This document shows positions 46,745 through 57,418 of a DNA stretch of 64,000 bases, one piece after another. Position numbers and translations under genes: made by a program. The notes below the pieces were generated by a model. The model worked only from the letters and a program-made list of their open reading frames with translations, was not told where the DNA came from and searched no databases. How positions within the stretch are numbered: position 1 is the first letter of the stretch; every line of letters starts with the position of its first letter. The DNA is from Whalleya microplaca. Lineage: Eukaryota > Ascomycota > Sordariomycetes > Xylariales > Xylariaceae. The DNA is taken from contig MU385719.1 of NCBI GenBank assembly GCA_022497155.1, forward strand, positions 434,001 through 498,000. The letters are read 5' to 3'.

Positions 46745-48698
46745 ATGAAACGAAAGCTTGACGAGAACGACAATCCTGTCCCGGCTACTACCCTGGAAAC
46801 GCCAAGTACGGGAGCGACAACCGCCGCCACCTTCGCCGGTCTTGGCCTCGACAGCAGACTCCTTCAAGCCACCACCCTCCAAAAGTGGTCAACTCCAACT
46901 CTTGTTCAGAGCAAAGCCATACCACTGGCCATCGAGGGCTGTGATGTGCTGGCAAAGGCGAAGACGGGCTCAGGGAAGACTGCTGCTTATGTCCTCCCTA
47001 TCCTCCAGGCCATCTTGAAAAGGAAAAAGGTACTGTCTACACAGCCGCTTCTATTCACCTCCGCCCAGGATAACACTAACATCCAATTCAGACATCCTCG
47101 ACCTCTTTCACGGCAGCTCTTATCCTCGTCCCTACCAATGAGCTTGTGAACCAAGTCGCCAAAGTGCTTGATTCCCTCACGTCTTATTGTTCCAGGGAGG
47201 TCAAGGTTTCCAAACTATCTGACAAGCTCCCGGATGCCGCTCAGCGTGCTGTTCTCTCCGATTCACCCGATATAGTTGTCGCGACCCCCGCAAGAGCATG
47301 GCACAATATCAAGAATTCCGCTCTGTCCGTGGAGAACCTTACGCATCTTGTCTTAGACGAGGCAGACCTGGTGCTATCATATGGCTACGATGAGGACCTA
47401 CAGAATGTCGCCGCATCACTGCCGAAGGGACTACAGACGACCCTGATGAGTGCGACCCTAACCGCAGAAGTCGACACTCTAAAGGGACTGTTTTGTCGAA
47501 ACCCCACGATCTTAGACCTAGAAGAGCCCGAGGCTGATAGGGGAGGTGTTTCCCAATACGTGGTCAAGTATGTTCAGCAGATGTGTGATACTCAATATCA
47601 TGCTAACGAAGGCTTAGGTGCGGTGAAGATGAGAAATTTCTCTTGATATATGTCATGGTAAAACTAGAACTAGTCAAGGGGAAGGCCATCATATTTGTAA
47701 GTGATGTGGACCGGTGTTACCGGCTGAAGTTGTTCTTCGAGCAATTTGGAATACGAAGCTGTCTCTTGAATTCCGAATTACCTGTCAACTGTCGAGTTCA
47801 CGCTGTCGAGGAATTCAATAGAGGAGTCTACAACATCATAATCGCCTCCGACGAGAACGAAGTTGTGGGCGACGACGACGATCAGCCTGAAGTGGACAAA
47901 GAAGAGTCCGCCCAAGTCGACGACAAAGGCAAAAATGTGGCGCTAAAAGACGCCGGGCACGATATCGAAAATGCCCCATCAAAGAAGAAGAGGAAGGCTT
48001 CACGGCGTGATAAGAACTACGGTGTGTCCCGGGGTATAGATTTCCAGAACGTTGCCATGGTCATCAACTTTGACCTGCCGCTGTCATCTCGCTCATATAC
48101 ACACCGAATCGGGCGAACAGCTCGCGCTGGACAAACAGGCATGGCTCTGTCTTTTGTTGTCCCGAGAGAAAGGTTCCGCAAACACATGCCTACTAGCGTC
48201 GAGACTGCAGAAAATGACGAGAAAGTGCTGTCTAAAATCATAAAGCAGCAAGCTAAGAAGGGTCACGAAGTCAACCCGTATAACTTCGATATGAAATCAG
48301 TTGAGGCTTTCCGCTATCGAATGAATGATGCGTTAAGGGCTGTGACAAAGGTTGCCATTCGAGAAGCCCGTTTGAGAGAGCTCAAGCAAGAGCTCCTCAA
48401 AAGTGAAAGTCTGAAGCGACACTTTGAGGAAAACCCCCTGGAGGTCCGCCACCTTCGACATGACGGTGAGCTTCGGACAACAAGAACCCAAGCTCATCTC
48501 AAACACGTGCCCGAATACTTGCTGCCGAAGGATGGGAAGAAGGCAATTACGTCAGATGATGTTGGGTTTGTGCCGTTCAAGAAAATACGTGACGGCAAGG
48601 GCAGGAAAGGCAGAGTATTTAAAGGCAAAGGCAGGAAAATGGGCGGTCGTAAGAATGACCCGTTGAAGTCGTTCAAGGCAAGGACTAAAGCTAAGTAA
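46745..48698 (+). CDS. DBP9: DBP9, DEAD-box RNA helicase of 60S assembly
   Basis: Dbp9 is a nucleolar ATP-dependent RNA helicase needed for 27S pre-rRNA processing to large-subunit RNAs. The exons are 46745-47029, 47092-47567 and 47618-48698, giving 613 aa. Helicase motifs in order: Q region ([20 protein letters not shown]), motif I AKTGSGKT (72-79), Ia VPTNEL, Ib TPARAW, motif II DEAD (184-187), motif III SAT (215-217), [16 protein letters not shown] region [19 protein letters not shown] and [12 protein letters not shown]. The charged Lys/Asp insert before motif V and the basic tail ([18 protein letters not shown]) are typical of Dbp9. The start [11 protein letters not shown] matches the family; the upstream open frame is only the octamer repeat. 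Both introns are GT-AG with consistent phase. Confidence 0.96.
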
Positions 48699-51116
48699 TT
48701 GATACTCGATTCGAGCGTTTATACTGGCCTCGTCTTTACTCAGCTGGCCGTTGCAATATAGATACCTAAGAGCATTGAGGCCGGATAAGAATTGACAGCT
48801 ACTACAACCTACCTTGTTTAGTTTCACCATGTAGTGAAGTGTAGGTTCCCATCTCATTTAAACTAATTGATTCTAAATATGTAGTCTTCCTTCTCCTATT
48901 TGGTAATCCCCCTAATGCGGCCTAAGATCGCCTTACATGTTTCCCATATCAAGACAACATCATATATTCCTTCACTCGTTAATGTCACTCTTCTAGAGAT
49001 TATCCAATAGCTAATCTTTACTCGAGAAGAGCAGTGATAGGTAGCAGTCAACCTGGCCGGCGACTGCTTTGCTTGTGATAAGGTAATGGTGTTGCAGCTT
49101 GGCTGAACTGCCGGCTCCTATCTAAGTCTTCCTCATAGTAAGGAGACCACCTTGAGAGCCGAACCTTAACAACTTCCTTCATCGTTCACGCAGCATATTA
49201 GGACAGACTGATGGAGCATCCTGCCATTGCATTCGCTTATCTAACTAGGGTCTACCACTAATCATTTTGGGAAGGGTTTGCTAGCAAACCTTTCCTAGTC
49301 TCTTACTTACCTCATTCCCAGTCACTAAATATTCCACGGCTACCTCGCACCCACTTAACACTGGGAATTCCTCTTGATCTTTTCCCATTTCAATTCATTC
49401 ATTAGATATAGATCCAAGTCGCCATACCAGATTCCACTTAGATCTTGACTTCAAGCATTCGTTTGCCATAGAGGGAGAAAGGCCACGACTGCAGGCAGTC
49501 ATCCGAAAGCCTCGTCAAGCCATACAATCGGCAGTAGCTTTAAGCAACGTGCACAAAGGGTAGGGACGTAATCAACGCAAGCCTATGGCTTACGCTTGCT
49601 AGGGATTCCTCATCGAAGAGCAATAATTGCAAGGCTCTGTCCCCAGCACGACAGAGTTTAACAAAATCACTCAGGCATCTATATCGATGATATGTTCGAA
49701 AGCTAGCTAAATAAAACGCGCGCGCGGCCTACAACATTAACGGGCATCACCAACCTGTTATTGCCTCAAACTTCCATGTGGTTGAGCCGCATGGTGCCTT
49801 TTCGGCCCCTTGGCATATACGGTGGGTTTGGGCACCACTTCTACTTCCCCAACACTACTACAAACCTGGATGAACACAATATATTACGGAATATATCTCT
49901 ACTAAACCAGGAAGGTGTTCAGTCTTCCTATCGTGGCAATCTATTCATACTATAGATGCGCCGCAATGAACAACAAGGAAGGTGCTCATTCTCTGTAGCA
50001 ATCCTCACTTACACTTTTCTTCGGGGCAAACCACACTCTACTACATCATCCTTGACGAACCTGACAAGTTATAGCAGCCTGATATGCACTGGCTTACATA
50101 TTAACGCCGGGGCTAACATCTACAACACTCCAGCATGTAACTTGGGCTTCGCCATAAACCTAATAACATCATCGTATAATATTTCTGCTTCTGGAGCAGG
50201 AATAGATCCAGGCCCTCAAAATAGGGTATAAGGGATCTTTGGTACATGCTCAGCATTGGCATCTAATGCTTGAGCAAACATAAGGTATGTCTTCCAATTT
50301 TCCCGGGCGCCGCGCCGTTGATCCAGCAAGTTCATCTTAGCATTTACTTCCGTTCCCTTAGCACTTGAACATATGTCGCCGTTATACTAGATTACGGTTT
50401 CGAGCTTGCCTTCTGTCAATTGCATTACGTTATCCACTCCTTAGTCTGCTCTCGGATGAGATTTGTGCTTGTATTCTCTTCTTCCTACTCGTGGGTCTCT
50501 CGATCCTTGAGAAACCTACAAATTTGACCGTAGTCAACGTCTTATGTATATTCGCTTCTAATCCAGTGCCTTATCTTCGCTAATGACGTTTGAGCATGTC
50601 TTTCATCTAACGAAGTTGTATGTCTTACCCCTGACTTTCTCTCGCCAAGATCGCTACCTTGAGGTCTAGCCAACCACCTCATGTTCCTCCTTGAACTCAA
50701 CGCTCGCTATCCCTTTTGACGAGTAGCAGAACATCCATCCAAGTACATTGCTGTTCCCGTTGATTGCTTCTCCATTGTCCTTGTGCCATACCTGCCGTAC
50801 AGTATGTTCCTTGGTGTGGGTCGTCTGATATATCTTCAGATGATTTTACCATACGCAAGCTTCCAGCAGTATGACACGTTGCCCACAACTTCCTAAATTC
50901 CCATCGAGCTTTAGCGACGTGGCCATGTCTGGATCGGAGCAGGTGTGGTTTCTTTACCTAGCACCATCTTTCTCTTCTTCCCCATTGTACCGTCTCCCAT
51001 CTGTACTTATAAAATGACTGTCTAGTCCGTTGTATAATATCGGCCCGCGAGATGCTAATACAACTGAGCAGGAGACATTCGCACGGTCTCTTAACTAGAG
51101 GCACTGCTGCTTCGCC
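48699..51116. other. Gene-poor spacer downstream of DBP9
   Basis: After a short 3' UTR this region has no supportable gene. On the minus strand between about 49950 and 50400 a stop-broken frame reads as protein-like text (for example ARENWKTYLMFAQALDANAE), which hints at an old coding remnant; no family is recognised. A short alternating CG run lies at about 49718-49726. Confidence 0.35.
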
Positions 51117-53200
51117 ATGGGCGCGAATCAGTCCGCGGAACGTGAGGTGGAGGCGGCTAGGCGATACAGAACGGCGGCGCTGTCGTCGTCTCAGGGGCAT
51201 ATAAGAAGCCCTTCCGATGGGGGAGACACAGGGCCGGTCCATGGAGTTGGACTCGGCCACGGGCTAATCGAGCATGTGCAGCCATTGGCAGCAATACCCG
51301 CAGGGGGGAGGGGTACTTCCTCAGCCGCGCTGATTCAGCGTGCCGAGCCGCATCGGAGGGGCGAGGCCACGATGCGAGCGATGCGAACGATGTCATCGCT
51401 CGCACAGCCGCTTTCAAATTCTCAAGCACAGATAAAAACCTGGAGTGAAAGCCCTAATGCCCCTCGTCTTCTTTCACACACAAACAACAACACCTCCACA
51501 GACGAGGAAGTGAGTTTTTCAGAAGCCCTGCGCATTGTCAAGGTAAAACCCCCATCAGACCACACACAAACCTTCAGGATCATTAAACAACTTTCTGAAC
51601 AGACACCGATTCCCTTCAGCAGCAGTATGCCTCGCATTACCAACACCAGACTCCGGGCCAACCCTGCGCCTCGCGGCCAGGGAGCCGCAAGCTCTGGGGG
51701 CAACACCGCAGGCCCCAGCAAGGCGCCGAAGAAGATCTCAGCCGCAGTGAAGAAGTCGTCTTCCGCTGTCAAGAAGTCATCCGCCGCACTCAAGAAGCAT
51801 GCCATCAAGTATCAGAAGCCGAAGAATTCAGTCAAGCAGAACAACGAAGAAAACAAGAAGAAGTACACCCCTGAGGTAAGCAATAATCAACACATAAGAG
51901 ATCCATAGAATATTGCAACTAAATGATGATGCTTTAGGAGTTGGATTTTGCCCGCGGAAAGAGTGACAATTACGCGACACTCGCTCGTGGTGTCCGGGAG
52001 GAGGCCTTTGCGCGTGCTGTGTGGAAGTACACTCCTAAGGGCCGAGTTGCTACGATCGCGAGAGAAGCAAAGAAGGTCTATGATGAGCTCCTTCCGGAAG
52101 CTATCGCAGGTTCCGTCTACGCGGCCCAACACAAGATCTACGCGGAGTGCTTTGCGCGCGCGCCGGATTTCAAACCTAAGAACTGTAAGACAACCACATA
52201 TCATACAGAACAAAACCCTCAAGATACTAATATTTCCAGGAACCTTCCATGTTTTGGTGATGATGAGTTGTATCAATTGAATCAAACATCAAGCTCGGAG
52301 CCGACAGATATGGAAGATGAGAACAGAGTGAGGAAACCGTTAGGTGTAGATAGTCACATTGAGACCACGCATAAGTGGGAATACACAATCGTCTGCACCG
52401 AAAATGCGCAAGACCTAACCCCTGGTGATGACATTAAAAACCACGCCCGTAGATTACCTGGCTCCTTCATGAAACGCGACGAGGCTAACGCAGAACTTGA
52501 GAAAATCACCAGCTACGATCAATTTGACGATACCACACATGTAGTTCAGCGTAGATACACTTATGAGCACACCCCATTCAAGCTTCTTAAGGTAGAGCTC
52601 ACGCTCGCTACGGGAGAGCAGCGAGTCCTCTGGGTAGAACGGCGCCTGGTCGATCTGAAGCGCGACCTGAAGCAAAGTGAGAAGAAGATGAAGAAATGGT
52701 CAGCCAAGCGTCCGCGCCTTCCTCACTACGTTGTGGAGTGCGAGTTCATACGGCAGGTGACGGCGGAGGAGCCACAGCAGCAGCGATGGGACGAAGGGGT
52801 CATGGACATGGACATAGACACAGATGTAGACGCAGTCGGCGGAGGAGCTACAGCCGTGCCTCCTCGTGAGGTCGTTGGGGGCTTCAACCGCGATATCGAG
52901 CTCAACAGGCTCCCGCTAACTACATTTACGGTCAGGGAGCTAGCCAACGAGTACGCGGCTGAGCTCTTTTTGCTACACTCGGCGGTGAGGGAGGAGACCC
53001 GCGGGCCCTACGATGACTACTGGTGGGTTCAGAGCGCGTTACCTATTCACAGGGAGGCGGAAGGCAGGGCTAAAGGCGTAGGTAGCGGTCTCTACGTTGC
53101 GGACCTGGATACGGATTATATGCGCACGAGACTAGGGTTCGATAGGCTCAGGGTGTCAGTCCACGCAGTCGACGATGTGGCAGGGCCCTTGAATATCTAG
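51117..53200 (+). CDS. Hypothetical lysine-rich two-exon protein
   Basis: I do not recognise this family. The exons are 51117-51875 and 51938-53200 with a clean 62-nt GT-AG intron (GAG|GTAAGC to CTTTAG|GAG), giving 673 aa. The first part is low-complexity. A Lys/Ser repeat (AAVKKSSSAVKKSSAALKKH, about residues 208-228) resembles histone H1 tails and is probably a nuclear or nucleic-acid contact. The second exon looks globular, with charged helices (ARGVREEAFARAVWKYTPKG, VYDELLPEAIAGSVYAAQHK), a mixed segment (HKWEYTIVCTENAQDLTPGD) and a conserved-looking Trp/Arg region (LWVERRLVDLKRDLKQ). The N-terminus MGANQS fits an N-myristoylation consensus, but the true start may instead be Met at 51627 (MPRITNTRLRANPAPRG). 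No membrane segment or signal peptide is seen. It is probably a lineage-restricted fungal gene. Confidence 0.6.
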
Positions 53201-55348
53201 TGATGTATTTGGGGTATTACGGGGGGCCCTAAAGGGCAAGGCAAGCTATAGGGCTGGGATATAGGGCTCGATATCATGAGGCTTAGGGGGCCTTAGGGGC
53301 CTTGGGGGGCCTCGAAGGCCTAGAGTCTTCGGGGCGGGATACTGTATGATAGCGAACTCGAGAGCGCTTCTCGAGAGCGCTTCGCGATGAATTCCGAGGA
53401 GCCTGGAAATTGTGCACACTAGATCCAGTCTACAGATTAGCCTCAACTCCTAGGTATGCGGATGCGTTGATAATAGAGAGCAGCATACACAATGCCTTGT
53501 ACTGAATTTGACTGGGGAGCAAGGAAACTTACTGTGATGACCATTGTGACTGGAGATAAGCTAACAACCACAAGGAAACATCCAATCAAGCAGCTAAGCA
53601 AATGTTTGAACAATGATTTTGGTAGTTAAATAAACGCTTGAAGAAACAATATAATGTGTTTATCATATAGGTATCTAGAAAGGATAAGCACATCTTTGCT
53701 GGAGGAACACGAGACTGGTTGATGATTTCAAGCAGATACAGGCTAGTAGATGCCCTGAAGTAACAGTGCCAAATAGCTTTAGCATGATGGATACATAAAA
53801 ATTTGGGAAATCGTCGAGCATGCTCATGGTGTGACAAATGCGTCGGGGCGAGATGGGCATTTTTGCTGCTGAAACGAGAGGCTGGGTAACCGTCACGGCC
53901 AGAGGCAGATTAGAGTAGCACAAGGACTGGATGCTGAAGCCATGTTGATTAGATATTGTAGTAGATGATGAGTGGGATTACAATACATTGATGTCTACCT
54001 AACCTTCATTGTGCTCGACGGTTTACTGTTGTTTACAGCTAGGCCCTAACGTTTACATTGTACAGTCTGAAATGCCAGTCAGATGTATTAACAATTTGAG
54101 CTTAACGACCTACATGTCAGACAGATCTAGGCAAGACCTATTCATACTTCCCTAGGATTTGACAGTCATTCGTTGTTTATAGTTCGGCGACTATCATATG
54201 GACTAAGGACTTCAGATTGCCAGCTCGGAAGCTCGTCCTATCCATCGCCAATACTATTGCATGTCCAGTGGATATTGTGCCATTTAATAACTTCACAGCC
54301 GTTCATCAAGGTCTTAGTGGGTTCGACTACCTTTCGTCGTTTACAATGAGCACACTAGATAGCGTACAGAACAATAGATATGCCATGGTATTTGGGCAAC
54401 TTAGGCTCGCATTTAATAAACCTTAGCCCCAATTAACTATAAAACTATAAAGTACATAGAAGTTCATGCTTCTGCTCATTGGGTGAGCCTTGGCTAAAGA
54501 ATATGGGCCAAAAGTTTGAGGTACATCAAAGACTAGGAACGGCAGACAGGACAAGTGTTCAGATAAGTGAGGGACTTATCCATAATGTTCAGGCCATATT
54601 GACTAACTCGGGAAGCGTGTCTTATTACTTCTAAAGCATATTCAATACGTAAATAGGGTTATTTTGATTTCGTTACTATTTCTTCACTTCTTCCTTCTAC
54701 TCACGCCTCTGGGCTTTTAAGCAAGACACCAAATATAATTCCATCAATACTTCTATAGCATAAACCCCCTTCCTCAAGAATTGTTGAGGGGGTCTAACAC
54801 CACCCTCTTATTCTTCCGGGACAGATTGTGTAAGTTGGGAATCAGAGTCAATACAATCCTAATGCACAGCGGATTACACCGTGGCTGGAAAGACCCAAGA
54901 ATCAGCGTTTCCACCAAGCAAGGGAGTGCTACAAGTACAGCATAGCCCGGGCCGATACCAAGTAATACGCAACACTTGTTGTGAACAAATTCCTGATGTT
55001 ACCCGGCAGTCAATTATCAGCCACATTATGCTCTGTTGTAATATTAACCACGATTACGTCGGAGACTTGTCTTACAAATTTACTATGTTAGGTCATGTTC
55101 TGACCAGGGTTTTTTTCCCCTTCGGATCGATCTAATTAATCGAGTAGCTAACATATCTCCTCAGAGCCACACTTTTGTTCGATATCTTAATATCTAAGGG
55201 GGTGTTTAGGGTATCCAAGGATAGATTCAGGGGCAGTTCGGTGGGTTCCTAGCCATATCAAGTTGCGAATAGCTTCAAGTCAACTAGAAAGTTGATGGAA
55301 ACATCCTCAAGATGGAATAACAAAAGTCTCCGTTACTTTCTCCTTGCT
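53201..55348. other. Spacer with G-rich repeats, hypothetical gene to SDR pseudogene
   Basis: The first 180 bp are unusually G-rich with repeated GGCCTTAGGGGCC-like words (53216-53336), followed by a perfect 13-bp tandem duplication (CTCGAGAGCGCTT, 53357-53382). The rest is AT-rich and holds no gene. A perfect-looking AT-poor stem (CCTCAAGAA, TTGTTGAGG) occurs near 54773-54789. Confidence 0.45.
53357..53382. repeat. 13-bp perfect tandem duplication
   Basis: Two copies of CTCGAGAGCGCTT lie head to tail just downstream of the hypothetical gene. The unit contains XhoI-like CTCGAG and AGCGCT palindromes. Confidence 0.9.
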
Positions 55349-56264
55349 CTATTCTAGAAATCCTTTAGCATTTGCGTTGCCACCCTTGGCCATGGATTTC
55401 GTCGCGTCGAGCAAGTCGTCGAGCAAGCTTTTGCTGATGGGATACAACCGGCCCCACGGAACCGTTGTACTATTAAATTTCGTGGGGACATGTACCGTCA
55501 GCAATTCAAAATGAAAGCTAGGCAAACTCAAACCACCAAATACTTACCCTAGGAGTCAGAGTCCTGCATGATCAACTCCGGCGACAAGGCGGCAAACAAC
55601 TCAGCATAAGCGCTGTTGACGGGCGGGAACAGCACCGCCACCTTTAGGACGAACTTGATGATAGTGCTGTCCTCGCGGTACAAGTCTGAGGCTAAGCGGC
55701 GTGGGTTGATGGGTACGCTCGTCACCGCGCGAGCGGCAACATGAGCGGCCAGTAGTCCGCGTAGCTCGGCGACAGGCTTCCCGTGGGCGAGACCCAGATG
55801 ACGCACACAGCGGCGGCGGCGGCAGTGGTGCTAGCATCCCCACTCTCGAGAGCAAGGTGTCTCACCGTGTCGATAATGACCGTCGTAAGTAGTCGCGTGA
55901 AGAGGAAGGGGCCTAGTACGTTTACGCCAATGTGTACCTCGAGCCCCTGGGCGGTCTTGGTGCGAGGTCCGTCGGCATCGCTGAAGGACTGGACGGCAGC
56001 GTTGTTGAAGAGGGTATGCAGGCTAGTCTCTAATGACAGGAAGGGCACCGCGGATGCGCGGATGGCGCTCAGGTCGGCGAGGTGTAGCGGCAGGAAAACG
56101 AGAGAGCCTGTCGAGTTCGGCCAGATCCGCTGAATATCGGCAATCGCGTCGGCCACCTTTGCCTTGGGGCGGGCGATGACTTAGACTTTGGCATTCTTCG
56201 AGTATAGGTCTGTGCCTGGATTGGCGCCCATGATTATATAGACCTGGTGAATGGAGTTATTCAT
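55349..56264 (-). pseudogene. Decayed short-chain dehydrogenase (SDR)
   Basis: Pieces of an NAD(P)-dependent classical SDR lie in order but in three frames. The N-terminal piece (start 56264) keeps LYSKNAKV but has lost most of the TGxxxGxG nucleotide loop (reads IIMGANPGTDLYSK), then meets a TAA at 56181-56183 where relatives have Tyr. The frame resumes with ADAIADIQRIWP, LHLADLSAIRASA and LFNNAAVQSF (NNAG region, Gly replaced by Ala) and LEVHIGVNVLGPFLFTRLL. After VCVIWVSPTGS the YxxxK catalytic segment is missing and the frame changes to VTSVPINPRRLASDLYRED and ELFAALSPELIMQDS. A third frame holds VPWGRLYPISKSLLDDLL and stops at a TAG where relatives continue with Trp. It is not functional as a dehydrogenase unless sequencing error is involved. 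Confidence 0.85.
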
Positions 56265-57418
56265 TTGTGCTCGTTGGGGGTTCTCATTGTAGGTATTGCG
56301 ATGAGACTGGGAGTGCGATATGCTTACGTACCTTTCTACTCAGGTCGAGCATGCCATTCTTAGTAAAAATAGGCTTGGAGGGATACAGCTAAGTCCACAT
56401 ACTCGAGAAGGACTGCTTCGCGACTTGAGACCTAGTAATATGGAACGCCATGATGATGATCACGTTGGTCTGGGTTGCGATGGGTGAGCGTTACCCTTCT
56501 TTGTGGCTCCCAAGATGAGCTGTGAAATTTCTGTCTCATTGGGACTGGAAGGGTTTCTTGAGCAACGCTGTGTCCCCTAGATATAATAGTCAATTTGTGG
56601 TGAGTATCTGGTGGAATTCAATATGCGGCTTTTGTACACGCCAAACCGGACTAGGAGAATTAGCCACGGATCAGCCTCTCAGCGAAGAGCATTGCCGTCT
56701 GCTTTTACGAAGGACCCTATTTCCATCTCATGCAAGATGGTTGTTGGCCGTGCCAATAGCGTTCGAATAACTGCCATTGTTGTACATGTACAGTACGACG
56801 AGCAAAAGCGTGGCCTGTGTTACTGCTTCATGTACCTCGATTAACAGAAGGAATACGAATTGCTTCGAATTACATGATCATTGATTAGATGATATATATG
56901 TACGCCTCTTATACGTATACGCTTTTTGAAAGAAATGGCTATACTACAGCCAACAGCTACAACTCATCAGGGATTGAAGCGAAGCAGATATCTTTACTAG
57001 AAGTAACTGTACGGAGAATATCATACCCCCGTTCGTGTTTTAGTGTAATTCTGCGTAGCTGGACATAGCTATTTCCAGTGATAGTTCTAATAGCAGCATA
57101 ATAACGACGTATGTAGCTGTTTCAGTGATCTGGCCATGCTTTGGCTGCCAATCATGTTCTTACTCGCTACAATACTACTCGTAGACACATTACTAGCACG
57201 CTGTATATAATTTACTGGCTAAAAATGTCATGGTATGTTACTATGTCCCTCGATGGGACAATTGAAATGCATCAATTGTTGGCATCCTTCCCCTATAGTA
57301 CAATTATTCACAATACAGGTTGATGCTTGCGCCTAAATTTTCTGCAAAGCAACCGCAAAGGCTTTCATAGCCTTTCATAGCCTGTCTTGACCGCATCCTG
57401 TCATCTACTGACTGGCCA
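56265..57418. other. Spacer between SDR pseudogene and MOT1 3' end
   Basis: AT-rich DNA without a supportable gene. The right end presumably holds the MOT1 3' UTR, with a small direct repeat (CTTTCATAGC twice, about 57362-57381). Confidence 0.5.

Noticed and set aside
52184..52240. Candidate intron inside exon 2 of the hypothetical gene (GTAAGA to TTCCAG)
   Set aside because: Its removal shifts the frame and gives an immediate stop, whereas reading through keeps 421 codons open.
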